From: Phalacrocorax aristotelis
Lineage: Eukaryota > Chordata > Aves > Suliformes > Phalacrocoracidae
Length of the DNA: 64,000 bases
Assembly (NCBI RefSeq): GCF_949628215.1
Contig: NC_134281.1
Coordinates: forward strand, 10,736,501 to 10,800,500
Direction of reading: 5' to 3'
Shown here one piece after another: positions 24,210-35,729 of this stretch (positions are counted from its first letter, which is position 1; the number at the start of each line of letters is the position of its first letter). The position numbers and the translations under genes are program-made. The notes below the pieces were generated by a model. That model did not search any database and was not told the DNA's origin. It was given only the letters and a program-made list of their open reading frames with translations.

Positions 24210-27200
24210 ATCATTTTCATGCAAGAAAAAATGGAACAGAGGGAACTCAAGCCTCTGTGTATGAACTTTAGAGACAAGTTATCAACCTACAGTGGGAACA
24301 ATTTAAATATCATTTGTGCCTGGATACTAAACAAGGAGGCTGTACTTCCAAAGCCATTCCTACTGCTTTGAGTTAGCATTTGCCTTTTGAACTCATGCCC
24401 ATTTGTAAAGTTAAGTCTTCGGCACCAAGAGGAGCATCAACACTATATAGAAGCTGCCTATGTGGGAATTAATTCTCCATTGCCAAGACTCCAGTGACCT
24501 TCACGGAACATGGCTGATTTCCATGCCTGTGAGTTGTTCCAGTAGGAAAATAATACATGCAATTTGAAGGCAGTATGTAAGCTAAGGAAACCAGCAGAGA
24601 AAACTCAGAGATCAGTATCAGATGGGCTCGAAGAGACTTTTACTATGGCAGGACATGCTGGGCTATTCTCTCTATAAAACAATACCATCTGCTTTCCCCC
24701 TTTAAAAATTAAAATTCAAATGAAAGCATAATTCTGACTGTTTCAGCCTTTATAAAGCTCGACTGTTCAGCACAGCATTAAATAGTATGAAATAAGGACT
24801 CTTGGAGGACTGTTCATACCGCATGAAAGCATTCATTAAGTCTAAGTTATGGTTACTTCTACTATCAAGTTAACAATGCACAATCAGTGGTGGCTAAAAT
24901 TTTAGGCTGGTATGTTAGACTAACAAATAGCTTTTAAGCCTCTATAAAGTCTGTTTCCCACTAATGAGGAAAAATTATATGTCACTATGGGATTAATTTA
25001 TTTCTTTTCACTAAACAAAATAACAGGAAGAAACTTCTTGTAGATACAACTTTGTAAAAACTTGTCATGATTTTTGCTAGAAACAGCACTTCTGTTTTCA
25101 GCATAAGAGCACACAGAGATGGGGCAAAGGCAATGACTAGAAGATTTGGATTCAAACACATCCAGACTTTGAAGAGAAAGGACAAAAATAAATTGAAATT
25201 CACACCTATACATGATTCTGCAAGCACCCTATGTTGTCACAAAGATATGGATTCACATGAAAATGAGGCATCTCTGAAGCTCAGGGTGCACTGAACCCAA
25301 ACACAAACTTTAGGTCCAGGACCATCACTAGTTAGGATAGTCATCTACAGTACCACAGACCATCAACTTGAGTTATTAGATTTTATTGAATACTCTTCCT
25401 AAAGTTCATAGGCTGCTCTTTGCTGGCTTGACAAATGCCAACTCAGAGTCATTCAAAACAGCACTGCAAAACAATGTCTATGCCTCATTTCTCTCTGACT
25501 ATATCACCACCATGTCCTGTAATTCACTTTACATCAGGCACAAAACCTTGTCTCTCCCACTGGGCCTGCCACAGCCAACCCCCACAGCATCTCTAATAAC
25601 GCTACTGATATCTGTCCTGCCAACACTGTTAGCTTCCATCACCTCAGAGTATTTTTTTTATTTTCTACTTCAGTGTCCCATAGAGCTCAAAGAAATTCCC
25701 AGTAAACAACCCACCTTCCTTTTGCTGCAACACACAGAGAACACTTAAGTAAAAGCAACTGCTAATGCAGACTGACAGCTGCCTATCACACTAAGCAGGG
25801 TGTTCTCAATCTCAGGTGCTCCCCATCTACCAACATACAGCTGCTGTCTCCTCTCTTCTATGCCTATTACCTTTTGAATCAGTCCCTTTGCATTTCAATA
25901 CCTACCACAGCAGGACTCTGGTCCAGTACAGAGGTACTTGGGTGTTACTACAGTGTAACAGCATGCTATTACATACATTACCTTCTAAGCTCCTCAGCCA
26001 GGCAACGGCACTAGCTTGCTGCTATTAATGCTAAGTAGTGATAGGAGAAACTCTCTATACTTTGGTGAAAGAAAAGACAACAGAACTAGCCACGTATCTG
26101 AAAAAAACATTAACTAAATCAAAACAATATGGCAAACCAGTAATAACAGATCCTAGATGCAAATTAAATATATACCACATATCCCAGGACTGCAGTGATG
26201 CAGTTTTGGATTATTTTAAGTTTATATTATCACTTTAATAGCATCTATGTTACTAATGTACCATATTTATATTGCACTCAGTGCCTTCCAGGCAGGATTG
26301 CTAGCACCGAGAGCTGAATTTCCACAGATTTTGAAAATTTATCTAGAAAATGTTAGATATACATCTAGAGAAGGAATTGGAAATAACACCAGTGGCCACA
26401 TCATCATGGATGACATGAAGACCATATAACTCCTCATGGAGAGAAAAGCTTAGGCCTCAAGGACAAAACAAGAATCACACTAGGATTCTACAGTTATTAA
26501 GCTTCCTCTAAATCACTAAAACAAAAAATTACATGTTTTGCAGTCCAGACCATGCTGTTGAATCCAGACAAAACGGCCCATGCCTCTACAGAACTGTACT
26601 GCCCCAGTAGGCAAAGAACCCCAGAAAGCAAGCTCTATGTAGGGGCTGCAAGGTGCACAAGTCAACTTGTGTAGAAAAAAAGGGCTGTTTTTCTACATTA
26701 AAAGATGGTAAAGCTTGTTATAGGTTGTTTGGAAGAAAATACAAATAAAAGGATAAACCTACCTGAACTTTGTGTTGTACAAAGGTGAAAGTTTGCACAA
26801 AGCAACCCAACAACAATTTCAAATTTCTTCCTGTGACAGAAACAACCCTACTCCCCTCCAGGCTACAAAACACTTGAAAGCACTAGGTTGAAAAAGAGAG
26901 TTTAACCTCTGACTTTCAGCCCATGTGCGCCTGGGAAGTGTAGTTCAAGGTAGTTAAGTGGTAAAGTCTGTGAATCAGAATGAATTACAGAATGTGGTTT
27001 CACAGGATTATTTATTTGTATGCAAGAGAAGTCATTAATTACTTGATGGTTTGTGTTATAGAAGATTAAATCCACTGGTTTCAGGTGAAAATACTTAAAT
27101 CTTTGGGTTATTGCAAGAGGTTAAATTTTTCCTACAAAGTCAAATTAACCTCAGCTCAGGTAAAGCAGTTAAGATAGTTATCTTAGCAAGCGGCTTCATA

Positions 27201-27855
27201 AACTTTGATGTGCTTATTGCTCTATTTGATAGGACTTTCTGCAAACTGAGCTGTGTATGCCTAATTGTTTTATATTAAGTGTCCTAAAATTTTTAACTAA
27301 AAGAGATATTTTTAACCATCTTTCCCATTTCTCCAGGAGCAAGACTGCCAGTCACGGCTGATTCCTAATTTCCCAGTGCCTCACAAGAATGTCATCCCCT
27401 TCATCCAAGCCAAATCCTTTCTAGCATTTCAGATGACAGAAATAAAATAATCTACTCACAGCTTTAGCTACAATAGTTCTGAATAATTTTTAGGTAGGAA
27501 AGGGTGGAAAAAAATGTATAGCATATGAGTGATCATATTAGCATAGTGCAGCCAGATAAAATGTTTCCCAGGAAAAAGGCAGCTTAGTTGTATCTTTGTA
27601 AAGTACACTCTGAAAACTGAACAAGCAATCACTTTCAAAATGTAAATACTTCTAATGAAAGTGCTGTGCATAAGAGTAGCTTCTCCTACCTCATTGCATA
27701 AAGTAGATACTGATTATTTTTCCCATAAAATCAGAAAATAATTATTTGAATGTTTATCAAAAATTCCCATTAGATATGGAGAAGGTGCACTGAGGCGTGG
27801 GTCTGAGAAGCATGAATTCAGGTCTCATCTATCCAGCTCACTGGTCTTTCAGAGG
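24210..27855. other. Gene-free DNA; possible transposase scrap and a ZNF143-like motif
   Basis: No gene is supported. The frame at 26038-26238 (plus) contains DPRCKLNIYH, reminiscent of the DPRxKL motif of hAT-family transposases, but nothing around it confirms this. A 120-codon frame at 25386-25748 is rich in T, S and L and has no signature. A ZNF143/STAF-like motif at 26930-26945 is listed separately. Confidence 0.4.
26930..26945 (-). promoter_or_regulatory. ZNF143/STAF-type motif
   Basis: The minus strand reads AACTACACTTCCCAGG, close to the ZNF143 (STAF) element ACTACAATTCCCAGMATGC, though its last bases are GCGC instead of ATGC. ZNF143 binds promoters and chromatin-loop anchors. The surrounding DNA is not CpG-rich, so a distal role or chance is more likely than a promoter. 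Confidence 0.35.
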
Positions 27856-27860
27856 CAGTG

Positions 27861-27985
27861 ATGGATGGAGCATCATACTGAAAGTCAGGAGACAAGTTCT
27901 GTTCCCAATTTTGCCAAGTGATCCCAGCTGAGACACTTGACCTGTTAAACTGCTGTGGTCTTCACAATACAAGAATAGACTTCTA
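27861..27985 (+). mobile_element. MIR-like SINE fragment
   Basis: GGAGCATCATACTGAAAGTC, AGGAGACAAGTTCTGTTCCC, AATTTTGCCAAGTGATCC, then AGACACTTGACCTG follow the MIR order: AGAGCA, GACTGGGAGTCAGGAGACCTGGGTTC, TCTGCCA, then CAAGTCACTTAACCTC. This places the tRNA-derived and CORE parts in plus orientation. The stretch just upstream (27790-27840) may be another MIR scrap. Divergence is high, as expected for MIR. Confidence 0.6.
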
Positions 27986-27989
27986 TGAC

Positions 27990-29790
27990 TTTAAAATCTA
28001 CAAGACATGAAAAATCTGCTAAGTTCAGTGAGATCACAAAATAAAAGGGACCTGGTACTTGTTCTAGAATGAAATAATTAGAGAATTTCCCAAATAATGA
28101 CATGTAATTACCCACTCTGGTTAACAAAACTCACAAACTCTCATAGAAAAACCCCACAACTCTCAGTCTGAATTTGTCTACCTCCATGTGCCTTTGTAGG
28201 CTGGCATCCCCATTAGTAATAGAAATTTCCCAATACATGCCTACTATAGACCTTACTAGCAGGTGAGCGGGTCCCTGGGGGTGGTAATAGTCCTTTGCTC
28301 TTCCAGCACAGCCACACAGATTTAATGAAATGGGACGTTTAGAGTTTAACAGACTCAGCAGATGAGGCAAATTTCACCCTTTGTCTCTACAGTATTCCCT
28401 GACTGTTTCATTAGTGGAATGCCACCCACTAGGAGAGAAGGAAAAGTGAGTGAGTGACAAAGACTGCATGTAATATACACATACAGAAAACTACAAGGGA
28501 AGAAGCTGATGCAAAAAAACCTTGTGAAATGATGAAACAAGACAAGATGGGGTACACTACCATTCATATGTTACCGTGTGCCCCTCTGCTCCCTAATAGC
28601 ATCAGTCATGATGGTCACTAGAGTGTACACGGTGGAAACAATATCTTTAGATGTTAAGAAAATGCTTTCTACCATTGGGTCAGACACCTGAGAGAGGAAA
28701 TAGCACAAGACCCACTTGACCAATTCCCTGGGAAGGGTAAAAGAATTGCCTTTAAAATTTAGTCCAAAGTGACTGTTCTTCTTTTCTGTGTCTCTCTTCT
28801 GAAGTTGCTTACTGAGAAGTGACAGCTTCCTCACTTTCATCCTGAGCCCTACTTGCAAAGTGGACTCTGTCAGGAAATAAAGGTTCTCAGCTCCTATTTG
28901 GACAGGGCTGCTATGTGTTAGTAACCCCATACAGCAGCCAAAGCAGGCTGTATCAAAGTGTCACATCTTAGCCAGTCCCTCTCTTAGCATACTAGCTTAA
29001 TGGAAAACAGTAAGTGAAACACCCTGCTTTGCCTTGTGTCTCTGTAATAGCAAAAAAAAAAAAAAAAAAAAGTCAAACTTAGTAAGTCACCAGGAAAAGT
29101 GAATCCAAAATTGATATTCAACTTTTTGGAGAGTTTTTGCATCCAAGGAGGTCTCTTCTAATCACCTCTGATACTCATTATTTTCAAGACATCCTAGACA
29201 CTGCCATGAGGAAATGGGTAATTGATTGGGGCCTCAAGATTTAATGTATTCACTGACCCTTGGTCTACTAACAGCTCATATCCATCTCAATAAGAACTGA
29301 ATCAGCAGGTCACACCATGCCACCAGGATAATTACAGACAGAATGTATGAGGTTTTAAAAATCCAGTATTTTTTGTGTAGTTTTAGTTTATATCAAGCAT
29401 GAATGACAAGGAAGGTCCAAAAGGTTATAGCAAATGCTTAGCACATTACCACATAAATGGACAGCAGAATACTATCATATTCAAACCCAATCATGTTATC
29501 TTCAGTAAGTCAAAACACAGTTATTTTCAGTTGGAAGATTGTTTTTTCTGAGTTTTTTGTTTGCCCAAATAACAACTGCAAGATTTGGCCCTATTCACAT
29601 CTGAACCTAGAGGCACTTCATTACAATTTATAGTGAAACTCAGAGAGCAAATACACATTTAAAAGTATTTATGAAAGCAATCACTTCTACAGTCCACAAT
29701 TTCCACACTTCAATTTGGATCTTATTTCTTCACATTTTGTTATTTACTCAGTAATTTCTGCTTATCCAAGAGTGCACTGCTCAGATGTAA
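27990..29790. other. Gene-free DNA with poly-A run
   Basis: I recognise no gene. A 119-codon minus-strand frame at 28571-28930 has no domain signature and no splice or promoter support. A run of 20 A residues lies at 29052-29071 without a recognisable retroposon body in front of it. Confidence 0.4.
29052..29071 (+). repeat. Poly-A run (20 A)
   Basis: Twenty consecutive A residues lie between TAGC and GTCAAAC. No identifiable source element is attached. Confidence 0.9.
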
Positions 29791-29799
29791 TATCTCGCT

Positions 29800-29885
29800 T
29801 TCAGCAAGGCCCTGCTTCTTACCCAATTTTTCACAGCTAAGTTCACTGGAGTAGAATAAAGTCAATAAGTGACTCTCAAAAGTCT
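29800..29885. repeat. Ancient amniote repeat fragment
   Basis: AAGGCCCTGCTTCTTACCCA, TTTTTCACAGCTAAGTTCAC, TGGAGTAGAATAAAGTCAAT resembles the same old amniote repeat class seen near 3.8, 10.4, 12.4 and 46.2 kb ('caaggccctgatcctg...ttacac..gagtag..aagtcaatgg'). Assigned from memory; diverged. Confidence 0.4.
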
Positions 29886-29889
29886 TAAT

Positions 29890-32800
29890 ATATAATCCAA
29901 TTATTTTATGCATTTTTTTACTTGACTATGTGAAGGGCTGATAATACCACAGTCAGATAGACACACTGGAAACAGATGTTGGAAGCAAACTCTTCTGGCT
30001 CTCTGGTCTCTGTGTGCGGGCCATTGGCCAAATGATAGGACTCTTGTTCATCCACTTTAGAAAGCACTTACACCCACTAAGCTATATCTCTAGCCTAATG
30101 ACCTTAACAGCTCCATTCCTGTGTCAGAGTTAGGTATCTACCCAACTTTGCTGAATCATGGCCTGGACCAACTTAGCAGTAGCTCTTGTGGAGTGGCCGG
30201 TAAGTGCTGACGTTTCCATTGTGCATCTTGTTAGTATACAGGCCAGAGAGACAATGCCGTCAGAGCATTAGGAGCCACACAGAGCCTCCTAATATTAGCA
30301 GGTACTCTCAGGTATTACGGAAAAAGAACTTAGCCCTGAAGAACAGTGTTTAATATAACTTAGACTTTAATTTAGGCAAGTAAACTGTATTTAACAATGG
30401 GCCAGCTGACCAGAGGTAAATCCTACAAGAATCAGAGGTCTACTGACAGTCTTACTTTCACAAAAGCCTCATCCCACAAAGCCACACTTAATAAACTATT
30501 AGTGAAACTATTCCTCACAGTTGTGTTATAATATCATCTAGTTTTCTTACTGAAGACCAGTATAGATGGAATTATGGAGGTGAAAGGTAAGTGAGGAAGT
30601 AAGGGGAACACTGCCAGTAAATCAGGATAACAGAAAAATGGCTTCTTGGCTGGTCAACAGTAACTAATGTTGAGTTTTGACCATTGCAACCAAGCAAAAG
30701 CAAAATACTCCTGTAACCTTTTTCATCCAGAAAAATCTCTGCCTATCCAGTCTTTGGTCTTTCTGAAGAAAGACAGCCTTTTGCACATAAAAACTGCAAG
30801 AAGTATAGTCAACATTGACATGTGTAAGGCTAAGATCTAGACAATTATTCTGATTCCTTGTGCAGCTGAAGACTCAAGTTCAAAAACTCCCATACTTCTT
30901 TTTAACTTGAAGATTTTTCAAGGTTCTTCTAGCATGCAAATATAAGACTCCTTTTGATTTATCCTGTCTGGTCAAAGTACCAGAATGATGACCAGATTTA
31001 GAGGATTAAAGGTAGGACTTTTGTAATAGATTTAATGGAGCTGAGGGAATACTATGCAGAACTCCAACTTGCTACCCTTTTTCCTATAGCTGAATGGCCT
31101 TCTCTGCTGAAGTACAGATCAGAGGTTATTCTTTTTCAGTACTTTAGATAAAGATATGGGAATAAAAATTCCAAGAGACCAAGTGCCACACAACAGTACC
31201 TTTGAATATACATTTAAATCCAGCCTCTGAAAAACTTATGAAAACTTAGACATCACTATTATGAGGTCACTCTGCTGATATTTCCAAAAGAATTTTCCTT
31301 CCCACTCCACTCAGTTGCCACTTAAACAGGATACACCCACAAGGTGTCACACATTGGCAGTACTACACTGGTGTTAGTAATAGCTCTATGGCTGGGGAGG
31401 TTACATCTTACTGGGCACACACATGGGAAGTCCTTTCTGCAGAAATGACATCTCAGTCCCTGTAATGGACATCATAAAGCACATACCTCAGCATCATGGG
31501 TACCACACAAGCATATCACAATCCCTTTCAGGATGGCTAGGGAATATTTGACTGGTGTCTTGATGTGGGAAGGCACATGTAGTAAGTGGGACAGCACGGC
31601 AGGGATATGGAGATAGACAGGCTCAAGGATGGAAGTCTGTTGTTATTGCCTCAGACTGACAGCAATGGCTGTTTCAATCTGAGCCCATGCCATAGGAAAA
31701 AAAGGCTGTATAATGACATATATGTTGCTGTGATCGCCACAAAAAGTGGTATTGATGAGATACAGAAGAAAAGAGCAGCAAGGCTTAACTGGGCAACCTG
31801 AAGTCTCAAGTGACTGAAAGAAAGGAAGGAGGACTGCAATAATTTGAAAAACCTACCTAATTTGGCTACATCATAGGGACCAAGAGGAATTCCTGATCAG
31901 GACAGGCAAGCCTGGCCAGCCTTTCTCCTAAGTAGTGTATCTGTATTATTACAGTTTGTCATTTGTTCACAGTTAAGCCAGAATAGCCAAATTTCCTTTG
32001 AATATTCCTTCTTGCAAAAAATCCTACCAACATTGTCTCTAAGTTTTTGTTAGGGCCCAAAGCCATCCCTATTCTCTGTATGTATACAGAGATGCTGAGG
32101 ATTCATTATAATTTCACATCTTCCCTCAAATGTTAATCATTTACTTGTACTAAAAGTCCAGTTCGGTGATATAAGTGTGTGTGCAACATTACCACAGCTG
32201 ATGGTAGGAATTCAACACTCTACTATATTACCTGAGTTTATGGCCACATAAGTGACAAAAAAATCCTCTTCTTTTTGTTCCTCTAAATAGAGTGACCATC
32301 ACATGAACCTCTTGCTACGCCTGGAGAAACAAAACCAATAGATTATGTTGAGCTTTCACTACAGGTTAATGTATAATTTAAGTGAACAGTTCTCCACGGA
32401 CAAAAAACTGAACACACTATGCATTACTGCTGTGTTGGATGCTTTATTTAAGTGTCTCCTGAGGCCATTAAGTTGTTGACAATGTCTGCTGAAAATACAA
32501 TGTAGAGGAAACTTCACCTTGTATGGAGATTTGGTAACCATGCACTCCTTACGTACCCTGCAAGTTTATAGGGTATGAAGGTCTCCTCCAGAAGATACTA
32601 TGTATAATCAAAAATAAGGTTTAGAAATAAGTTCTCTGAAACTCTTCATGGCTGTCACGTAATAGCTGAAGAGGAAATTCCTGTGTTGCCCCAGTATCAT
32701 AAAAGAGTCTAATGAGAAAGGCAATCAGCCAGATTCACCATTGGTTTATCAATCAAAACAAGAAGTTTGCTGTTCACATTTAATTAAACAATACATTAAA

Positions 32801-34255
32801 TGCTGAGAAACAATTTTCAGATGGGGAAATTTCAGGTCATTATGTTGCAGCTTGCTGTTTGAAAGATTTAGGATGCAAATATGGTTAACTTGGTATCAAC
32901 CACCAGTAACATGGCACAGTTACTCAGTGTCAAAGTAACAGAAATGCTACTAAAATGACCATCATAACACTTAGGAGTCACAGTCAGGCGTTACAAGTCC
33001 TTCATATTAGACACTAGAAAGACAGAATAGAAAGATAATTCCCACTGTGAAAAGCTTATAGCCTAGTTTGTTATATGACACTACAGAAGAATGGTTACAA
33101 ATAAGCAGAAAAAAACCACAGACTGAAGATGTGTAAAGCTTACAGCAGAATACTCTGCAGAGATCCCCAAGTTTGTTGGTAAGTTCACACAAGAAAATGA
33201 AGCAATCTCCTGTTCTAGGAGAAGGGCTATAACCCTTCCAGCTGGGCGTTCCCACATATGTTCACAGTAGATGTGTACTGGATATCACACATATGGGAAG
33301 GCAGCAACTTAATCACATTGATTCACTGCACATTCTTTACACCGTCAAAATGCACATGCACAGTATATTCCATGCTGTCACTGGGACAGTGCTTCCATAT
33401 GCCAAAAAATGTCAGATAAACATTACACTTCCCAAAAGTTTATCCAAGATTTTGGCAGCAAAAGATAACACATCTAAGGGCAAGCAATCTAGTTCTGTTC
33501 ACATACCAATGACCCCTGGTGAATAAGCCCTAATGCTCAGGCATATTAGCACAGAGGTAGCAATGTAAATGAGGTCATTCCGCTTGAGAAACTGTATTAG
33601 TCTGCACTCGTGCAGGCTGAATGGCTGCATTTTGGTCAGTAGAAGCCAAGGGTCCAGCAGAAACTAACAGTTCCTGTTTCCTGCAGGAGAGGATCCCACT
33701 CATAAGCTGAAATTCAGCTGGACTGCTGCCAGCAGTTCAAAATCAGCCCACCTTCCTTTGATACATATGCTGCAGTTGCTAGCACATACCCTTGGCTGCC
33801 ACCAGTAAGTTAGGTCATTATGATTTGTTGCCATAATTTCTTTTTCTGAGACATTTTTAAACAGTTTCAATCCTAAAATTTCTCCATTCCCTCCTTATAT
33901 TGCAACTTTGGGGTGCCTACTCTAAGATTGTCATGTGGTAGAATACTACAGTGTATGTTGGTGATTAGATATAAACAAACTCCATGTGTGGTTCAAAAGT
34001 TCAGCTACAATTTAAATGCTTTGGAGTAGAAAGTGATAAAAAAGCAGACTAAAAAAAGTAGGAAAACATAGGATGAAAAATGCAGTTGAGAGGAGGAAAG
34101 AGAAAGTTGTAAATGAGCATAGAAGCAATTTAATTACCATATACAGCACACTTGTCAAATGCTACATTTCCCTGTTTTGATGTCTAATCTACAGAGGAAA
34201 GCTGCTTGCTGTTCCTTCCGAGGCAGTTTGGTTTTGCTTTAGTGATTCAGCAGAT
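29890..34255. other. Gene-free DNA
   Basis: No gene, RNA gene or nameable repeat is visible. Short frames (31586-31801 plus, 33007-33255 minus) carry no family signature. Confidence 0.4.
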
Positions 34256-34259
34256 ACCA

Positions 34260-34570
34260 TTGGATCCTCTGCTCTGGACTTCTGCCAAGCACAGCCCAGA
34301 GAATTTCACCACCTGATTCCTGCACAGAGCTCAGTAACTTCTTGTTGAACTGGGGCATGTCTTTTAGGAAGACATCTGTTCCTGACTGGATCCATAGGTG
34401 AGTTGTTTCAATTATTAATTTCCCTTGCTGTTAAAAAATTTGCACTTTATTTCCCATTTGAATTTGCCAACTTTTGTTCTAACAGTCACAGGTTTGTACC
34501 CTGATGACAGCTCATCTATCTGTTCAGCATTAGACAATTCATATGTGCCAACCCAGTTATTTGGAAGGGG
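34260..34570 (-). mobile_element. Old CR1/L3-like LINE fragment
   Basis: On the plus strand, CATGTCTTTTAGGAAGACAT, CTGTTCCTGACTGG, then GTGAGTTGTTTCAATTATTA, ATTTCCCTTGCTGTTAAAAA, ATTTGCACTTTATTTCCCAT and TTGAATTTGCC follow the reversed old-amniote CR1/L3-type consensus 'catgtcttttagaaagacatcc...taagttgttccaattattaattaccctcactgttaaaaatttgcgccttatttcc.gtctgaatttg'. A good-looking splice donor (CATAG|GTGAGT near 34397) lies inside this repeat and is discounted. Downstream frames at 34425-34688 overlap the repeat and are not genes. Confidence 0.7.
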
Positions 34571-34689
34571 ACAATTCTGTCTTTGGAAAGACTTTCCTTT
34601 AGAGGGGGCAAGAAAAACAACCTTTAAGAAAAACTCTTCAGCAAGAAAAACAGCCTTTAATAAAATCTCCTCTGTAACTAAAGAGTGAA

Positions 34690-35615
34690 TCACAAGCTAC
34701 AGGGAGAAACGATAGTGGCAGCAATCAGTAATAGCATGAGGAGCTAGAATGACAAGCTTGAATGTGTGCAGCCTGAAAGGCAGCTGTTCATGCAAAACTA
34801 GAACACCCTCTCAATGATTTTTTAATGACTCAGTGGTCCAGTGTTGGACTCTGCAAATCATCTTGAAAATGAAAGGGATGAAGTGCCCAAAAATTGTTTA
34901 TCCTTATCACTTGGGCAAAGTCACTATAGCAAAAAGTTACCATAGTTACTCCTTAATGACAGCAAAAGCAAGTTTTAGCATTGATCATTGTTGTTGCTTT
35001 TAACTCCTATCCAATGTTTGTTGCTACTTGCAAATATCCAAACACCAACACCAGCCGCCCAGAACAAAGAACAGCACTAGGAGCAGGGAAGTGACTACCT
35101 ATGGACTCAGCATAGCACCAGTGAGTGAAACAGACAACTGTGTGATCTTTCTGTAGGGTTAACCTACTAATGGCAACAGGGCATGGCGGAGGAACACAAC
35201 CTTGCTAAAGCTGGCTTTGCAGAACAAGGGGGTTTGAACAAAATGGACAGCCTTCAGGGACACAGATTACTGTAATGCACCTTGTGAATCAATATGGACA
35301 CAATGCAACTATGGCAAATATTAGTGCACCAATTCTGCCAAATGCCAAAAAGGGAAGAGATTAGAGAACTACCTAGGAAAAAAAATCAAAATTTTTATGA
35401 GTAATGTTAAGTATGCAGGGGGACAGTAATACTGGCTAGAAGGTAACTTGTATCAGGACAGCAGAATCTTCTCTATACTCTCTAGGATCTCACCATCTTG
35501 ATTTTCTCTCTTCTCTGTTAACATGCATGCTACGTGCTTTCCTAAAACCCAACCTGAAATCCATGTGTCCATCCATTCACCCACTTGCAAGCTCCATATT
35601 ATCTTTCTCCTTCTA
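34690..35615. other. Gene-free DNA
   Basis: Nothing recognisable beyond scattered stop-limited frames. Confidence 0.4.
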
Positions 35616-35619
35616 TGAC

Positions 35620-35727
35620 TATGTATACATACACTCATATATATCGTGCTTATATATATTGTATATATGTGTGTGTATACATGTGTGTGTACTTACACAC
35701 ATATAGTATGCATGTGTGTATGTACTA
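35620..35727. repeat. TA/TG/CA microsatellite cluster
   Basis: Runs of TATA, GTGTGT and ACACAC alternate with ATAC units. Part of it (ATGTGTGT, six-base loop, ACACACAT near 35680-35701) can fold into a hairpin. This is an ordinary interrupted dinucleotide repeat. Confidence 0.85.
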
Positions 35728-35729
35728 GT

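Noticed and set aside
25386-25748. 120-codon plus-strand frame.
   Set aside because: T/S/L-rich composition without any recognisable domain; length is within chance expectation.
28571-28930. 119-codon minus-strand frame.
   Set aside because: No signature, promoter, splice or poly-A context.
34197-34397. Exon-like segment ending in a strong donor.
   Set aside because: The donor falls inside an old CR1/L3-like repeat.
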